DNA of 64,000 nucleotides from Amphiplicatus metriothermophilus (GCF_900199215.1 NZ_FZQA01000004.1:206839-270838), one strand, 5' to 3'; shown: positions 17,546-25,655, numbered from the stretch's first letter. Notes: generated from the letters alone by a model not told the origin. Made by a program: numbers and translations.

Positions 17546-18846
17546 GACGCCGCCGCCTTCGCCGGCGCAAGGCGGATGCGTCCGGATTCGTTCGGGACGC
17601 GCCATGGCCGGCGCACGCCGCCAAGCGCTTCGGCCGTCGCGAGGCCTGCCTGCAATCCGTCCTCGTGGAAACCCTGGCCGAAATGGGCGCCGCAGAACCA
17701 AACCCCGCCGCGCCCCTGAAGCGACCAGACTTCCTTCTGCGCGTTTGCGGCGTCGAGATCGAACATGGGATGAGCATAGTCGAATTCCGCGACGATATCT
17801 TCGTCGCGTATGGGCGCGCGCGGATTGAGCGTGACGAAGATGTCGCGCGGCGCGGCGAGATTCTGCAGCCGGTTCATCCAGTAGGTCGCCGCGAACCCTT
17901 CCCCGTCGCCGATATAGTTCCAGCTCGACCAGGCGCGGCGACGGCGCGGCATATGCGCTGCGTCGAAATGCACGAAGGCTTTGTTCTTCTGATACTTGAA
18001 GGCGCCAAGCACGCGCCGCTCCGAAGCGTCGGCGTCGGTCAGCATGGCGAGCGCCTCGTCGGCGTGAGAGGCGATGACGGCCGCGTCGAAGCGGTCGACC
18101 GCGCCGCTTGCGTCTGCGACCTCGACGCCAGACTGCGTTCTGCGAACGGAAACCACGCGCGCGCCGAGCCGCGCCTTGGGCAGGAGCGAGGCGGCGAGCC
18201 TTTCGACATAGACGCGCGCGCCGCCGCTCACCGTGCGCCATTCCGGCAGATTGAGCACGCGCAACAGGCCGTGATTGTCGTAAAACCTGATGAAGGCCGC
18301 CGCCGAAAAGTCCAGAATCCTCGCGCTGGGCGTCGACCAGATCGCGGACGCCATCGGCTTCAGAAAATAATCCGTGAACGGTTGGCCATAGCCGCGCCGC
18401 GCCACGAACGCGCTGAGCGATTCGTCCTGCAGCGAGTCTTCCGCAAGCGCCCGGCGGGCATCGCGATGGAAGCGGACGATGTCGCGCAGCATGCTCCAGA
18501 ATTTCGGCGAGGCGAGATTGCGCCGATCGGCGAACACGGCCGAAAGGCTCTGGCCCGAATACTCGACCGCGCCCGCGTTTACGGAGGCGGCGAAAGACAT
18601 GCAGGTCTTTTCCGTCGCGACGCCCAGATGTCCGAACAGCGCCGTCAGGTTCGGGTAGGCCGGTTCGTTATAGACGATGAAGCCGGCGTCCACGGGAATG
18701 ACGTCATCGCCGAAGGGAACCTCGACCGTATTCGCGTGCCCGCCGAGCCGGCTTTCACGCTCATAGACGATCACCTCATGGACTGACGACAAAAGCCAGG
18801 CGGCGGAAAGCCCCGACACGCCCGCGCCGATCACCGCGATCCTCAT
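17542..18846 (-). CDS. NAD(P)/FAD-dependent amine-oxidase-like oxidoreductase of the SigE regulon
   Basis: 434 residues. The dinucleotide-binding fold starts at MRIAVIGAGVSGLSAAWLLS, so I use ATG 18846; an ATG at 18888 would add 14 residues and has a GGAG 13 bases upstream, leaving the start open. Further motifs are YERESRLGGHANTVEVPF and a C-terminal GVWFCGAHFGQGFHEDGLQA flavin loop. The family accompanies DUF1365 proteins in photooxidative-stress operons. Transcription probably starts from the SigE-type promoter at 18956-18985. Confidence 0.87.
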   Translation of the reverse strand: MRIAVIGAGVSGLSAAWLLSSVHEVIVYERESRLGGHANTVEVPFGDDVIPVDAGFIVYNEPAYPNLTALFGHLGVATEKTCMSFAASVNAGAVEYSGQSLSAVFADRRNLASPKFWSMLRDIVRFHRDARRALAEDSLQDESLSAFVARRGYGQPFTDYFLKPMASAIWSTPSARILDFSAAAFIRFYDNHGLLRVLNLPEWRTVSGGARVYVERLAASLLPKARLGARVVSVRRTQSGVEVADASGAVDRFDAAVIASHADEALAMLTDADASERRVLGAFKYQKNKAFVHFDAAHMPRRRRAWSSWNYIGDGEGFAATYWMNRLQNLAAPRDIFVTLNPRAPIRDEDIVAEFDYAHPMFDLDAANAQKEVWSLQGRGGVWFCGAHFGQGFHEDGLQAGLATAEALGGVRRPWRVPNESGRIRLAPAKAAAS

Positions 18847-18955
18847 GCCCGGCCGCGGTCGTCCGCGCGCCTCGAAGTCAAACGGCATAGTGGTTCGTCC
18901 GCTCCGCCCCGGTTATGCTTCGCTGGAAAGAGGATGATCGCCATCCGCGCCACAG

Positions 18956-18985
18956 CCTTTACGCGCGTCCGGCGCGATCGGATCA
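18956..18985 (-). promoter_or_regulatory. SigE-type promoter for the FAD oxidoreductase operon
   Basis: On the minus strand TGATCC (18985-18980) is followed after exactly 18 bases by TAAAGG (18961-18956). This fits the RpoE/ChrR-regulon pattern TGATCC-N18-TAA known from Rhodobacter sphaeroides. A second match on the other strand serves the sigma gene itself. Confidence 0.75.
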
Positions 18986-19026
18986 GAAAAAGCCATCTAG
19001 CCGATGGCGGCGGTCGGGACGGCCTG

Positions 19027-19056
19027 TGATCCGAAGCCGGCCGCGCGGCGTAAACT
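19027..19056 (+). promoter_or_regulatory. SigE-type autoregulatory promoter for the sigma/anti-sigma operon
   Basis: TGATCC (19027-19032), 18 bases, then TAAACT (19051-19056), ending 19 bases before the ATG of the sigma gene. Spacing and both hexamers match the ChrR-associated sigma-E promoter pattern, implying that the sigma factor transcribes its own operon. Confidence 0.8.
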
Positions 19057-19075
19057 CGGGGAAAACTGAAGCGTT

Positions 19076-19678
19076 ATGCCCGCATCGACCACGAGCAGCA
19101 TGAGCGCGCCGGGCGGCGCCGAGCGCCCCGCCGCGGCGAGCGAAATGAACGATCTTCTCGCCAGGGTCGCGGCGAGCGGCGACCGCGAGGCGTTTTCGCG
19201 GCTGTTCGCATTTTTCGCGCCGCGGGTGAAAGGCTATCTCATGCGCATCGGTCTGTCGCCGGATCAGGCGGAGGATCTCGCCCAGGACGCGCTTTTGAAG
19301 GTCTGGCGCAAGGCCCGCCTTTTCGATCCTTCGAAAGCCTCCGCGGCGACCTGGATCTACACGATCGCGCGTAATCTGCGCATCGACGCGGCGCGGCGGC
19401 TGAACCGGCCCCTCCCCGATCACGAGGATCCGGCGCTGCTGCCCGAGGAGGAGCCGCGCGCGGACGTCGAACTCGAAAGGGCCCAGCGGGACAGGCGCAT
19501 CCACGCGGCGTTCGACGCCCTGCCGCCCAATCAGCGCGCCGTCGTGATGCTGCACTTTTATGAAGACGAGCCGCACGCCGCGATCGCCGAGCGGCTCGAC
19601 CTGCCTTTGGGCACCGTGAAGTCGCGGCTGCGCCTTGCGTTCGGCCGCATCAGAAAGGAACTGGGTGATCTCGCGTGA
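19076..19678 (+). CDS. rpoE: ECF sigma factor, RpoE/ChrR type (photooxidative stress)
   Basis: 200 residues. Region 2 contains AFSRLFAFFAPRVKGYLMRI, QAEDLAQDALLKVWRKARLF and ATWIYTIARNLRIDAARRLN. Region 4 has ALPPNQRAVVMLHFYEDEPH followed by DLPLGTVKSRLRLAFGRIRK. The downstream gene encodes a ChrR-type zinc anti-sigma factor, placing it in the group that answers singlet oxygen and organic peroxides. Start ATG 19076; a second ATG at 19099 is possible. The stop overlaps the anti-sigma start by 4 bases. Confidence 0.93.
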   Translation: MPASTTSSMSAPGGAERPAAASEMNDLLARVAASGDREAFSRLFAFFAPRVKGYLMRIGLSPDQAEDLAQDALLKVWRKARLFDPSKASAATWIYTIARNLRIDAARRLNRPLPDHEDPALLPEEEPRADVELERAQRDRRIHAAFDALPPNQRAVVMLHFYEDEPHAAIAERLDLPLGTVKSRLRLAFGRIRKELGDLA

Positions 19679-20340
19679 CGAGCATCAAGCATCATCCCAA
19701 GACGGAAACGCTCGCCGCCTATGCCGCCGGCGCGCTGGACGAGGCGCGGGCCGTGGTCATCGCGACCCACCTCGACCTGTGCGACGCGTGCCGCGCGGCG
19801 GCGCGCGATTTCGAAGCGCTGGGCGGCGTCTGCCTCGAAGCCGCCGAGCCGGCCCCCATGAAGGAGGGCGCGCTCGAGCGTTTCTGGCTGCGGGCGGGCG
19901 GCGCGCGCGCCGAGCGGGCGCCGGCATCGACGCGCGCGGCGAACGATTTCGACCTCGGGCTGGCCAGACCGCTTTCCGCCTATCTCAAGGGCGGGCTCGA
20001 CGCCGTGCAATGGCGCCGGATCGGCCCTGGCATGGAGCAATGCGTGCTCGACGCGCAAGGCTACCGGAAAGGCGTGCTGCGGCTTCTCAAAATCGCGCCC
20101 GGCGTGCGCCTGCCCAAACACTCTCATGGCGGCGAGGAGCTGACGCTGATCCTGCGCGGCGCCTATGAGGACGAGATCGGCGAATTTCGCCGCGGCGACC
20201 TCGCCGATCTCGACGACGAGGACACCCACAGCCCCTGCGCCATCGGCGAGGAGCCGTGCGTCTGCCTCATCGCCGCGAGCGCGCCGCTCAGATTCAAGGG
20301 ACTCGCCGGCAAGATCGTCCAGCCCTTCATCGGCCTTTGA
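19675..20340 (+). CDS. chrR: ChrR-type zinc cupin anti-sigma factor
   Basis: 221 residues. The N-terminal anti-sigma domain has the zinc motif HLDLCDAC (H-x3-C-x2-C) preceded by HPKTETLAAYAAGALDEARA. The C-terminal cupin domain (about 110-215) shows KHSHGGEELTLILRGAYEDE and a later His in DTHSPC. In Rhodobacter ChrR the N-terminal part holds sigma-E and the cupin domain is needed for release under singlet oxygen. It is coupled to the sigma gene by a 4-base overlap. Membrane segments are absent, so it should be cytoplasmic. Confidence 0.94.
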   Translation: MTSIKHHPKTETLAAYAAGALDEARAVVIATHLDLCDACRAAARDFEALGGVCLEAAEPAPMKEGALERFWLRAGGARAERAPASTRAANDFDLGLARPLSAYLKGGLDAVQWRRIGPGMEQCVLDAQGYRKGVLRLLKIAPGVRLPKHSHGGEELTLILRGAYEDEIGEFRRGDLADLDDEDTHSPCAIGEEPCVCLIAASAPLRFKGLAGKIVQPFIGL

Positions 20341-20354
20341 ACGCCCGCCGCGCG

Positions 20355-20395
20355 ACGGTCTGCATTCTTCCTGCGACGGACCGTTTTAGATTTTT
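20355..20395 (+). terminator. Probable terminator after rpoE-chrR
   Basis: ACGGTC (20355-20360) pairs with GACCGT (20379-20384) across an 18-base loop, and a T-rich run (TTTTAGATTTTT) follows directly. The stem is short and the loop long, so strength is doubtful, but position just after chrR fits. Confidence 0.45.
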
Positions 20396-20505
20396 CGGCA
20401 TTCGACGAAGCGTGCCCCGGCTGCGGCGAAACCGGCGGCGGCGCGCTTCCCTCATCGCGGACTCGCGCCTATCTCAGCCTCGTCATCGCAGGAGGAGAGA
20501 GTTCG

Positions 20506-20595
20506 ATGAGCAAAGCCGTTTCCCTACTGATCGCCTTCGCCGTTCTCGCGGCGGCGTTCGCCCCCGCGGCCTACACCGTCGCCGCCCTGGCGTGA
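20506..20595 (+). CDS. 29-residue putative membrane peptide
   Basis: A short open frame not obvious by length, but it has an excellent ribosome-binding sequence (GGAGGAGAG, 20491-20499) 6 bases before ATG 20506. The product starts MSKAVSLLIAFAVLAAAFAP and ends AAYTVAALA, i.e. almost one hydrophobic helix, either a membrane peptide or a bare signal-like sequence. It lies in the 391-base gap between chrR and kdsB. No known family is recognised. Confidence 0.45.
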   Translation: MSKAVSLLIAFAVLAAAFAPAAYTVAALA

Positions 20596-20646
20596 CGGTC
20601 ATGGTCGGGGCAAACCGACTGACGCTCGCCGCGCCCGCCCGGCCTG

Positions 20647-20693
20647 TTCCGGATCAGGTCCCGTTCTTCGTTCAGGAACGCCCTGATCCGGAA
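20647..20693. other. Strong two-tier hairpin between the 29-residue ORF and kdsB
   Basis: TTCCGGATCAGG (20647-20658) is perfectly complementary to CCTGATCCGGAA (20682-20693). Inside the loop CGTTC (20662-20666) pairs with GAACG (20676-20680). The sequence can fold equally on both strands, and it sits where the plus-strand small gene and minus-strand kdsB converge. No T-tract follows on either side, so it may be a transcript-end stabiliser rather than an intrinsic terminator. Confidence 0.5.
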
Positions 20694-20731
20694 TAACGCC
20701 GCGACGGCGCCGCATCGGCGCGTCCGACCCT

Positions 20732-21481
20732 TCAGGCCTTTTCCACTCTTTTGCGGAACGCGTCGAAATCCGCCGCCGTGTCGACGCCCGGCGGCGCCGC
20801 CGGAATTTCCGCCGCCAGAATTTTTTCTCCCATTTCGAGAATCCGAAGCTGCTCCAGCTTCTCTATCCGCTCGAGCCGGCCTTCCGGCGCGGCCGCGAAG
20901 CATTGCAGCGCGTCGGCGCGAAACGCGTAAACGCCGATATGCAGATGGTAGTCGGCCGGATTCGGCGCGTCTTGCCTGTCGCGCGGAAAAGGCGCGAGCG
21001 CGCGCGTGAAGTAAAGCGCCTCATAGGCGCCCTCCGCCGCCCGTTTTCCCAGGATCGCCTTGACGGCCGCCGGATCGTCGGGGCGCGCGTCCGGCGGGAA
21101 GGGGCAGACCAGCGTCGATGCGAAGGGCGCGCGCGCCGCCTGCAGCGCGATCAGCCGGTCGATATGCGCCGGGTCGATCTCCGGCTCGTCGCCCTGAAGG
21201 TTGACCACCACGTCGGCGTCAAGGCCGCGCGCGGCCTGCGCGACCCGCGCCGAGCCGGAAGTATGGGCCGGGTCGGTCATCGCCGCCTCGCCGCCGAAAG
21301 CGCGCACGGCCTCGAAAATGCGCGCGTCGTCCGTCGCAACGATCACCCCGTCCGCCGCGCGAACCTGACAGGCCCGTTCATAGGTATGCTGAATAAGCGG
21401 CTTTCCGCCCGCCTCCAGCAGCAGCTTGCCGGGAAGCCGCGTCGAGGCGTATCGCGCCGGAATGACGATGACCGCTTTCAC
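20732..21481 (-). CDS. kdsB: KdsB, 3-deoxy-manno-octulosonate cytidylyltransferase
   Basis: 249 residues, the normal size. It activates KDO with CTP to CMP-KDO for lipopolysaccharide inner core. Motifs include VIVIPARYASTRLPGKLL (nucleotide loop), GVIVATDDARIFEAV, VVVNLQGDEPEIDPAHIDRL and YHLHIGVYAFRADAL. The C-terminus EKLEQLRILEMGEKI is typical. The start overlaps the end of the VanZ-like gene by 4 bases, and it is the last gene of galE-vanZ-kdsB. Confidence 0.95.
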   Translation of the reverse strand: MKAVIVIPARYASTRLPGKLLLEAGGKPLIQHTYERACQVRAADGVIVATDDARIFEAVRAFGGEAAMTDPAHTSGSARVAQAARGLDADVVVNLQGDEPEIDPAHIDRLIALQAARAPFASTLVCPFPPDARPDDPAAVKAILGKRAAEGAYEALYFTRALAPFPRDRQDAPNPADYHLHIGVYAFRADALQCFAAAPEGRLERIEKLEQLRILEMGEKILAAEIPAAPPGVDTAADFDAFRKRVEKA

Positions 21482-21891
21482 CCTGTCCTTCTCCGCGACG
21501 CCGCCATGCGCGCCAGCGCGCCGAGGATCGCGCCGGCCCCTGCGCCGGCCGTATTGGCGAGCGCGTCGAGAACCTCCGGCGAGCGCGTCTGCGTGAGCCA
21601 GCCTTGCGCGCCTTCAAGCAAGGCCCCGTAAGCCGCCAGCGCCAGCACGGTGAAAAGCAGCCGTCCGGCCAGGGCGAGCCGGCCGAGCGCGGCCGTCGCG
21701 CCCAGCGCGCCGTAAACAAGAAAATGGCCGATCTTGTCGGCTGCGGCCTCGTCGCCGAACAAAAGACCCGCCAGCCAGCGGGCGACGCCGAAGCCGGCCT
21801 CCGACGGCTCCAGCGAGGGAGAAACGGACAGCCAGGCCGCAAGAACGAGAAGCAGGGCGAACGCGGCCCGCGCGATCATCTGGATCGTCAT
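21478..21891 (-). CDS. VanZ-like membrane protein
   Basis: 137 residues with about four predicted membrane segments (first ARAAFALLLVLAAWLSV, last ALANTAGAGAGAILGALARM). The VanZ-family signature is ADKIGHFLVYGALGATAAL followed by EGAQGWLTQTRSPEVLDALA. Such proteins are common in cell-envelope polysaccharide loci; the molecular activity is unknown. It overlaps both galE (4 bases) and kdsB (4 bases), so the three are translationally coupled. Confidence 0.85.
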   Translation of the reverse strand: MTIQMIARAAFALLLVLAAWLSVSPSLEPSEAGFGVARWLAGLLFGDEAAADKIGHFLVYGALGATAALGRLALAGRLLFTVLALAAYGALLEGAQGWLTQTRSPEVLDALANTAGAGAGAILGALARMAASRRRTG

Positions 21892-22886
21892 GGGCGCGCG
21901 CCTGCCCGCGACGCCGCCAGGCGCCGCTCCCAGTCGATCGCCGTGCGGACGATGAAATCGATGTCGTCATAGCGCGGGCGCCAGTCGAGCGCGGCGCGGA
22001 TCGCGGCCGTGTCGGCGATGAGCTGCGCCGGATCGCCTGGCCGGCGCGGCCCCGCCTCGTAGGGCAACGGCTTGCCTGTCACCCGCTCGACCGCCTCGAT
22101 CATCTCGCGCACCGAATAGCCGCGCCCGTAGCCGACATTGAGCGTCAGGCGCGCCGCGCCCGCCCGTACGCGGCTCAGAGCGGAAAGATGCGCGTCGGCG
22201 ATGTCGCTCACATGGACATAATCGCGGATCGCCGTACCGTCCGGCGTCGGATAATCGGCGCCGTAAATCTCCAGAACTTCTCTCCGGGCGCCGACGGCGA
22301 TCTGCGCGGCGACCTTCAGCAGGTGGCTCGGCCGACCGATCTCGCCGGCCCGGCCCTTCGGATCGGCCCCAGCGACGTTGAAATAGCGCAAAATGACATA
22401 GGACAGGCCGTGCGCCAGCGCCGCGTCCGCGAGAATCCGCTCGCTCATCGCCATGGACGCGCCATAGGGCGAGATCGGCCGGATCGCGGCCGTCTCCGCC
22501 ACCGGCGTCTTTTCCGGCGTTCCGTACACGGCGGCCGTCGAGGAAAAAATGAACCGGTCGACGCGCGCCTCCGCGCAGGCCTCGATCAGCGCCAGCGTCT
22601 TCGCCGTGTTGTTCCGGTAATAGGCGAGCGGGCGTTCGAGCGACTCCGGCACCAGGGTCGAGCCGGCGAAGTGAATAACCTCGCGCACGTCATGCTCGGC
22701 GAAGACCCTGGCCAGCCCCGCCTTGTCGCCGACATCGGCCACGACGAGCGGCGCGTCTTCGGGCGCGAGCCAGCGCGCGCCCACCGACAGGTCGTCGAGG
22801 GCGACCGCCGGCTCGCCCGCATCCCTGAGGGCGAGCATCATATGGGCGCCGATATAGCCGGCGCCGCCGGTGACGAGGACGCTCAT
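21888..22886 (-). CDS. GalE-like UDP-glucose 4-epimerase homologue with altered active site
   Basis: 332 residues of the extended short-chain dehydrogenase fold. NAD loop VTGGAGYIGAHMMLA, then NNTAKTLALIEACAEARVDR, Ser in FSSTAAVYG, substrate motif RYFNVAGADPKG and DYVHVSDIADAHLSAL are all GalE-like. The catalytic YxxxK motif, however, reads Y141-G-A-S-M145 (SPYGASMAMSE): the Lys that orients NAD and lowers the Tyr pKa is Met. It might be an inactive or repurposed epimerase. First gene of galE-vanZ-kdsB; start ATG 22886. Confidence 0.85.
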   Translation of the reverse strand: MSVLVTGGAGYIGAHMMLALRDAGEPAVALDDLSVGARWLAPEDAPLVVADVGDKAGLARVFAEHDVREVIHFAGSTLVPESLERPLAYYRNNTAKTLALIEACAEARVDRFIFSSTAAVYGTPEKTPVAETAAIRPISPYGASMAMSERILADAALAHGLSYVILRYFNVAGADPKGRAGEIGRPSHLLKVAAQIAVGARREVLEIYGADYPTPDGTAIRDYVHVSDIADAHLSALSRVRAGAARLTLNVGYGRGYSVREMIEAVERVTGKPLPYEAGPRRPGDPAQLIADTAAIRAALDWRPRYDDIDFIVRTAIDWERRLAASRAGARP

Positions 22887-23003
22887 GCAGCGTTCTTCCC
22901 GAAGGCGTTCCCTGTTCGGCCGCAGCCCCCGCCGGGGGAGCCCTTTAACCCTGTCGCCGCTTTTCTCCATACTATAGAAGGATTGCAGACGCTTATTGAA
23001 CCG

Positions 23004-23741
23004 ATGTTCGAAAAACTTTTCGGCGTGAAACGTCAGGAGGCCGCCGCGCCCGCCGGGGCGCGCCTTTACGCAGTGGGCGACGTCCACGGCCGCGCCGACC
23101 TGCTCGATCGTCTTCTGGAGATGATCGCCGCAGAGGACGCCGGCGGCGCCCGCAAGCGGCTCGTCTTTCTCGGCGATTACGTCGACCGCGGCCCCGACAG
23201 CCGCGGCGTTCTCGACCGGCTCGCCGCGCTGAAGGAGGCCGAACCCGACGCCGTGTTCCTCAAGGGCAATCACGAGGAGGCGCTGCTCGATTTTCTCGAA
23301 GATCCCGAGGGCATGAGCGAATGGCTCGACTGGGGCGGCGCGGCGACGCTGCGAAGCTACGGCGTCGCGCCCGAGGGGGACCGCGCGCCGGCCGCGCTCG
23401 CCGCCGCGCTGCGCGCGCGCCTGCCGGACGCGCATCGCGCCTTCCTGCGGGACCTTTCCCTTTACGAGGTCGCCGGCGACTATCTGTTCGTGCACGCCGG
23501 ACTGCGTCCCGGCCTGCCCCTCGCCGAGCAGAAGGCGCGCGACCTTCTGTGGATTCGCGACGCCTTCCACAACGCTCCGCCGCACAAGCGGCCTGACAAG
23601 GTCGTCGTCCACGGCCATCATCCGGTGCGCCGGCCGCTCGATGCGGGCTGGCGGATCGACGTCGACACGGGCGCGTGTTTTTCGGGGATGCTGACCGCCG
23701 TCGTCCTGGAGGGGACGAGCCGGCGGTTTCTGTCAACCTGA
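23004..23741 (+). CDS. Metallophosphoesterase (PPP-type serine/threonine phosphatase-like)
   Basis: 245 residues. The two-metal phosphoesterase motifs appear in order: YAVGDVHGRADLLDRLL, FLGDYVDRGPDSRGVLDRL, FLKGNHEEALLDFL, FVHAGLRPG and VVVHGHHPVRRP. These are the GDxHG-GDxVDRG-GNHE-H-GH signatures of bacterial PPP-family phosphatases of the PrpE/lambda type. Substrate unknown; no signal peptide. It is divergent from galE and its end overlaps the convergent methyltransferase gene by 9 bases. Confidence 0.88.
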   Translation: MFEKLFGVKRQEAAAPAGARLYAVGDVHGRADLLDRLLEMIAAEDAGGARKRLVFLGDYVDRGPDSRGVLDRLAALKEAEPDAVFLKGNHEEALLDFLEDPEGMSEWLDWGGAATLRSYGVAPEGDRAPAALAAALRARLPDAHRAFLRDLSLYEVAGDYLFVHAGLRPGLPLAEQKARDLLWIRDAFHNAPPHKRPDKVVVHGHHPVRRPLDAGWRIDVDTGACFSGMLTAVVLEGTSRRFLST

Positions 23742-25085
23742 GGCGGCCTGCGCGGGCGGCGCGACGGCGACGAGACGCGGCCCGCCGGCCGCGCCGAGAA
23801 TCGCGCGCAGCGTTTCGGTTTCGCCCGCGCCGTCGCCGGCGGCGAGCGTCTTGCCGAACTCGGCGGCGAAGTTGCGGGCGTGAATGACATGCGGCTCCGG
23901 CGTCGCCACGATCATCCGCGCGCCGAGGAGAATCGCCTCCCGCCAGCGCTCCATCATTTCGCGCTTGAGCGAGGCCGGCGCGATCAGCCAGTCGGGCTCG
24001 GCCGCCCGGCAGTCGGTCTCCGAGATGATCGCCGGCCCGCGGCGTCCGAGCCGCTCGCCCGACCGGCCGTCCTCGACCGCCGCCTCGATCACTGACGCGG
24101 CCTCGCCCGCCCAGACGCGAAGAGCGGCCGAGACCGGCCCCGCGCCCAGCAGATGCGCCCGCTCGCCCTTGTCGGCGATGTCCTTCAACAGCCGGACGAA
24201 CCGTTCGCGGGTTTCGGCGACGCGGCGCTCGAATGCGTGATAAGGCTGCATGGCGCGCAGGGCGAGCGCGTTCTCCTCATCCCAAAGCCGCGCCAGACGT
24301 TCATACCACGGATCGAAGTCGTGCGCGTCGCATTCGGCGTGGGTGAGAAAGAGGCGAATCGATCCGCCTTCCTTGTCGGTAAGCGCGCCGCGGAAAATCT
24401 TCAGTCCGCTGTCGCGCGCCAGGCGTTCGAGCACGGAAAGCGAATAGACGCCGCTCGCGCCCGCCATGAAAGCATCGACGCGATTGCGCGTGAGCGCCGC
24501 CGGCAGATAGAGGGTCTCCAGCGCGAAGACGCCGTCCGACGCGAGCAAGCCCTTGACGCGGGCGAAAAACGCGCGCGGGTCTTCGATCTCCTCCAGAACG
24601 GACACCGCGGTGACGATGTCGAACTTCTTCTCGCCGAAGGCGCGATCGAGCGCTTCGGAGGGAAAGCGCTCGCGGGCCGTCCAGGCCCAGGCGCCGATGA
24701 TCTCCACCCATTCGGACGGATCGACGCCGAACCGCTCGACCCAGCGCGGATAATAGGAAAGCAGCGCGCCGTCGCTGCAGCCGATGTCGAGCGCGGCGCA
24801 GTCGCGCCCCGAAATGAGCTCAAGCGCCTCCGTCGCCACGGCGCGCAGATGGGCGCGCGTCGCGGCGTAACGGCTCGACGGGGTCGCGCGGGTCTCCTCT
24901 TGCGCCCGCATATGCGCCGACTGGATGAGACCGCACGCCATCGCCTCCCTGGAGGCGTCGCAGATCACATAGCGGGCCTCGCCGCGGCCGCCGACCGAAT
25001 CGAAGGAAAGCGCCGGCGTGAGCGCCTTCGATCCGCAAGCCCGACATTCGGCGATTTTCTTCACGCGCGCCTCGTCCGCAATCAC
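23733..25085 (-). CDS. SAM-dependent methyltransferase with zinc-finger-like N-terminus
   Basis: 450 residues. An N-terminal Cys pair (AECRACGSKAL) and later Cys residues (VICDAS, AMACGLI) resemble the zinc domain of sugar C-methyltransferases. SAM motif I is ALDIGCSDGALLSYYPRW near residue 98. VTAVSVLEEIEDPRAFFARV and KEGGSIRLFLTH follow, and the C-terminal part has HLLGAGPVSAALRVWAG. The architecture matches the TDP-4-keto-sugar 3-C-methyltransferase type, but the usual catalytic residues were not checked. Neighbouring galE/kdsB genes suit a surface-polysaccharide role, by inference only. Confidence 0.72.
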   Translation of the reverse strand: MIADEARVKKIAECRACGSKALTPALSFDSVGGRGEARYVICDASREAMACGLIQSAHMRAQEETRATPSSRYAATRAHLRAVATEALELISGRDCAALDIGCSDGALLSYYPRWVERFGVDPSEWVEIIGAWAWTARERFPSEALDRAFGEKKFDIVTAVSVLEEIEDPRAFFARVKGLLASDGVFALETLYLPAALTRNRVDAFMAGASGVYSLSVLERLARDSGLKIFRGALTDKEGGSIRLFLTHAECDAHDFDPWYERLARLWDEENALALRAMQPYHAFERRVAETRERFVRLLKDIADKGERAHLLGAGPVSAALRVWAGEAASVIEAAVEDGRSGERLGRRGPAIISETDCRAAEPDWLIAPASLKREMMERWREAILLGARMIVATPEPHVIHARNFAAEFGKTLAAGDGAGETETLRAILGAAGGPRLVAVAPPAQAASG

Positions 25086-25190
25086 TGCCGCGGCCGAGAG
25101 TCCCAGTTCACGGTAAATTCCGCGTAAAGACGGCCTTCGCCGCCGGCGCGGCGCAGCGGTAACGAGCTGTTAAGGAACCTTTTCCGCCCG

Positions 25191-25587
25191 TTATGCGATC
25201 GCGTGGTAGATCAGCATCGCGCCGGTCGCCAGAAGCACGAGGAGCGCGAGGATCGCTCCGACGACGCGGCCACATCTCCAAACTCCCATGCCCAGCCCGA
25301 AGATGAGAGACGCGCGCGAAGAAAAAGACCGCGCCGAGGCCGTGAATGACGGCCGCGCCTGCGCCCAGCCAAGCCAGGCCGACAAGGTCGGGAAGCGCGG
25401 CCGGCGCATACTCCGTGTAATTCGCATGCGTACGGACGGCCTTCGCGATTTCAGGGTTTCCCCCGTTCCCCAGATCGACTTTGAAGCGCAGGCGCGCCTG
25501 CGCGACGCGAAGGCTGAGATAAAACAGCAGTAAAATGTTGAGGCCGATCCAAAGCCCGGCCGCCCCGATCCCTGTCGCCGCGCCCAT
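25191..25587 (-). pseudogene. MAPEG-family membrane protein, frameshifted
   Basis: The frame from ATG 25587 gives a typical MAPEG N-terminus (GLWIGLNILLLFYLSLRVAQ, then TEYAPAALPDLVGLAWL, ending FFFARVSH). Just after that His the conserved continuation (FGLGMGVWRCGRVVGAILAL, then LVLLATGAMLIYHAIA) lies in another frame that ends at 25191. The break is at about 25302-25306. Restoring the family pattern H-x-x-G needs two extra bases (or loss of one). MAPEG proteins are four-helix membrane proteins of glutathione/eicosanoid-type metabolism. Either a real lesion or a sequencing error. Confidence 0.75.
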
Positions 25588-25655
25588 CGAAGCATACGCC
25601 GCGCCGGACTGGGATCAAAACTCGATCATCGCGCGGCTCGTCTCCGTTTCGGCGC

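Noticed and set aside
25108..25587. Intact 159-residue protein from the MAPEG start
   Set aside because: After residue 95 the translation becomes Arg-rich and unrelated, while the conserved MAPEG C-terminus continues in another frame; treated as a frameshift.
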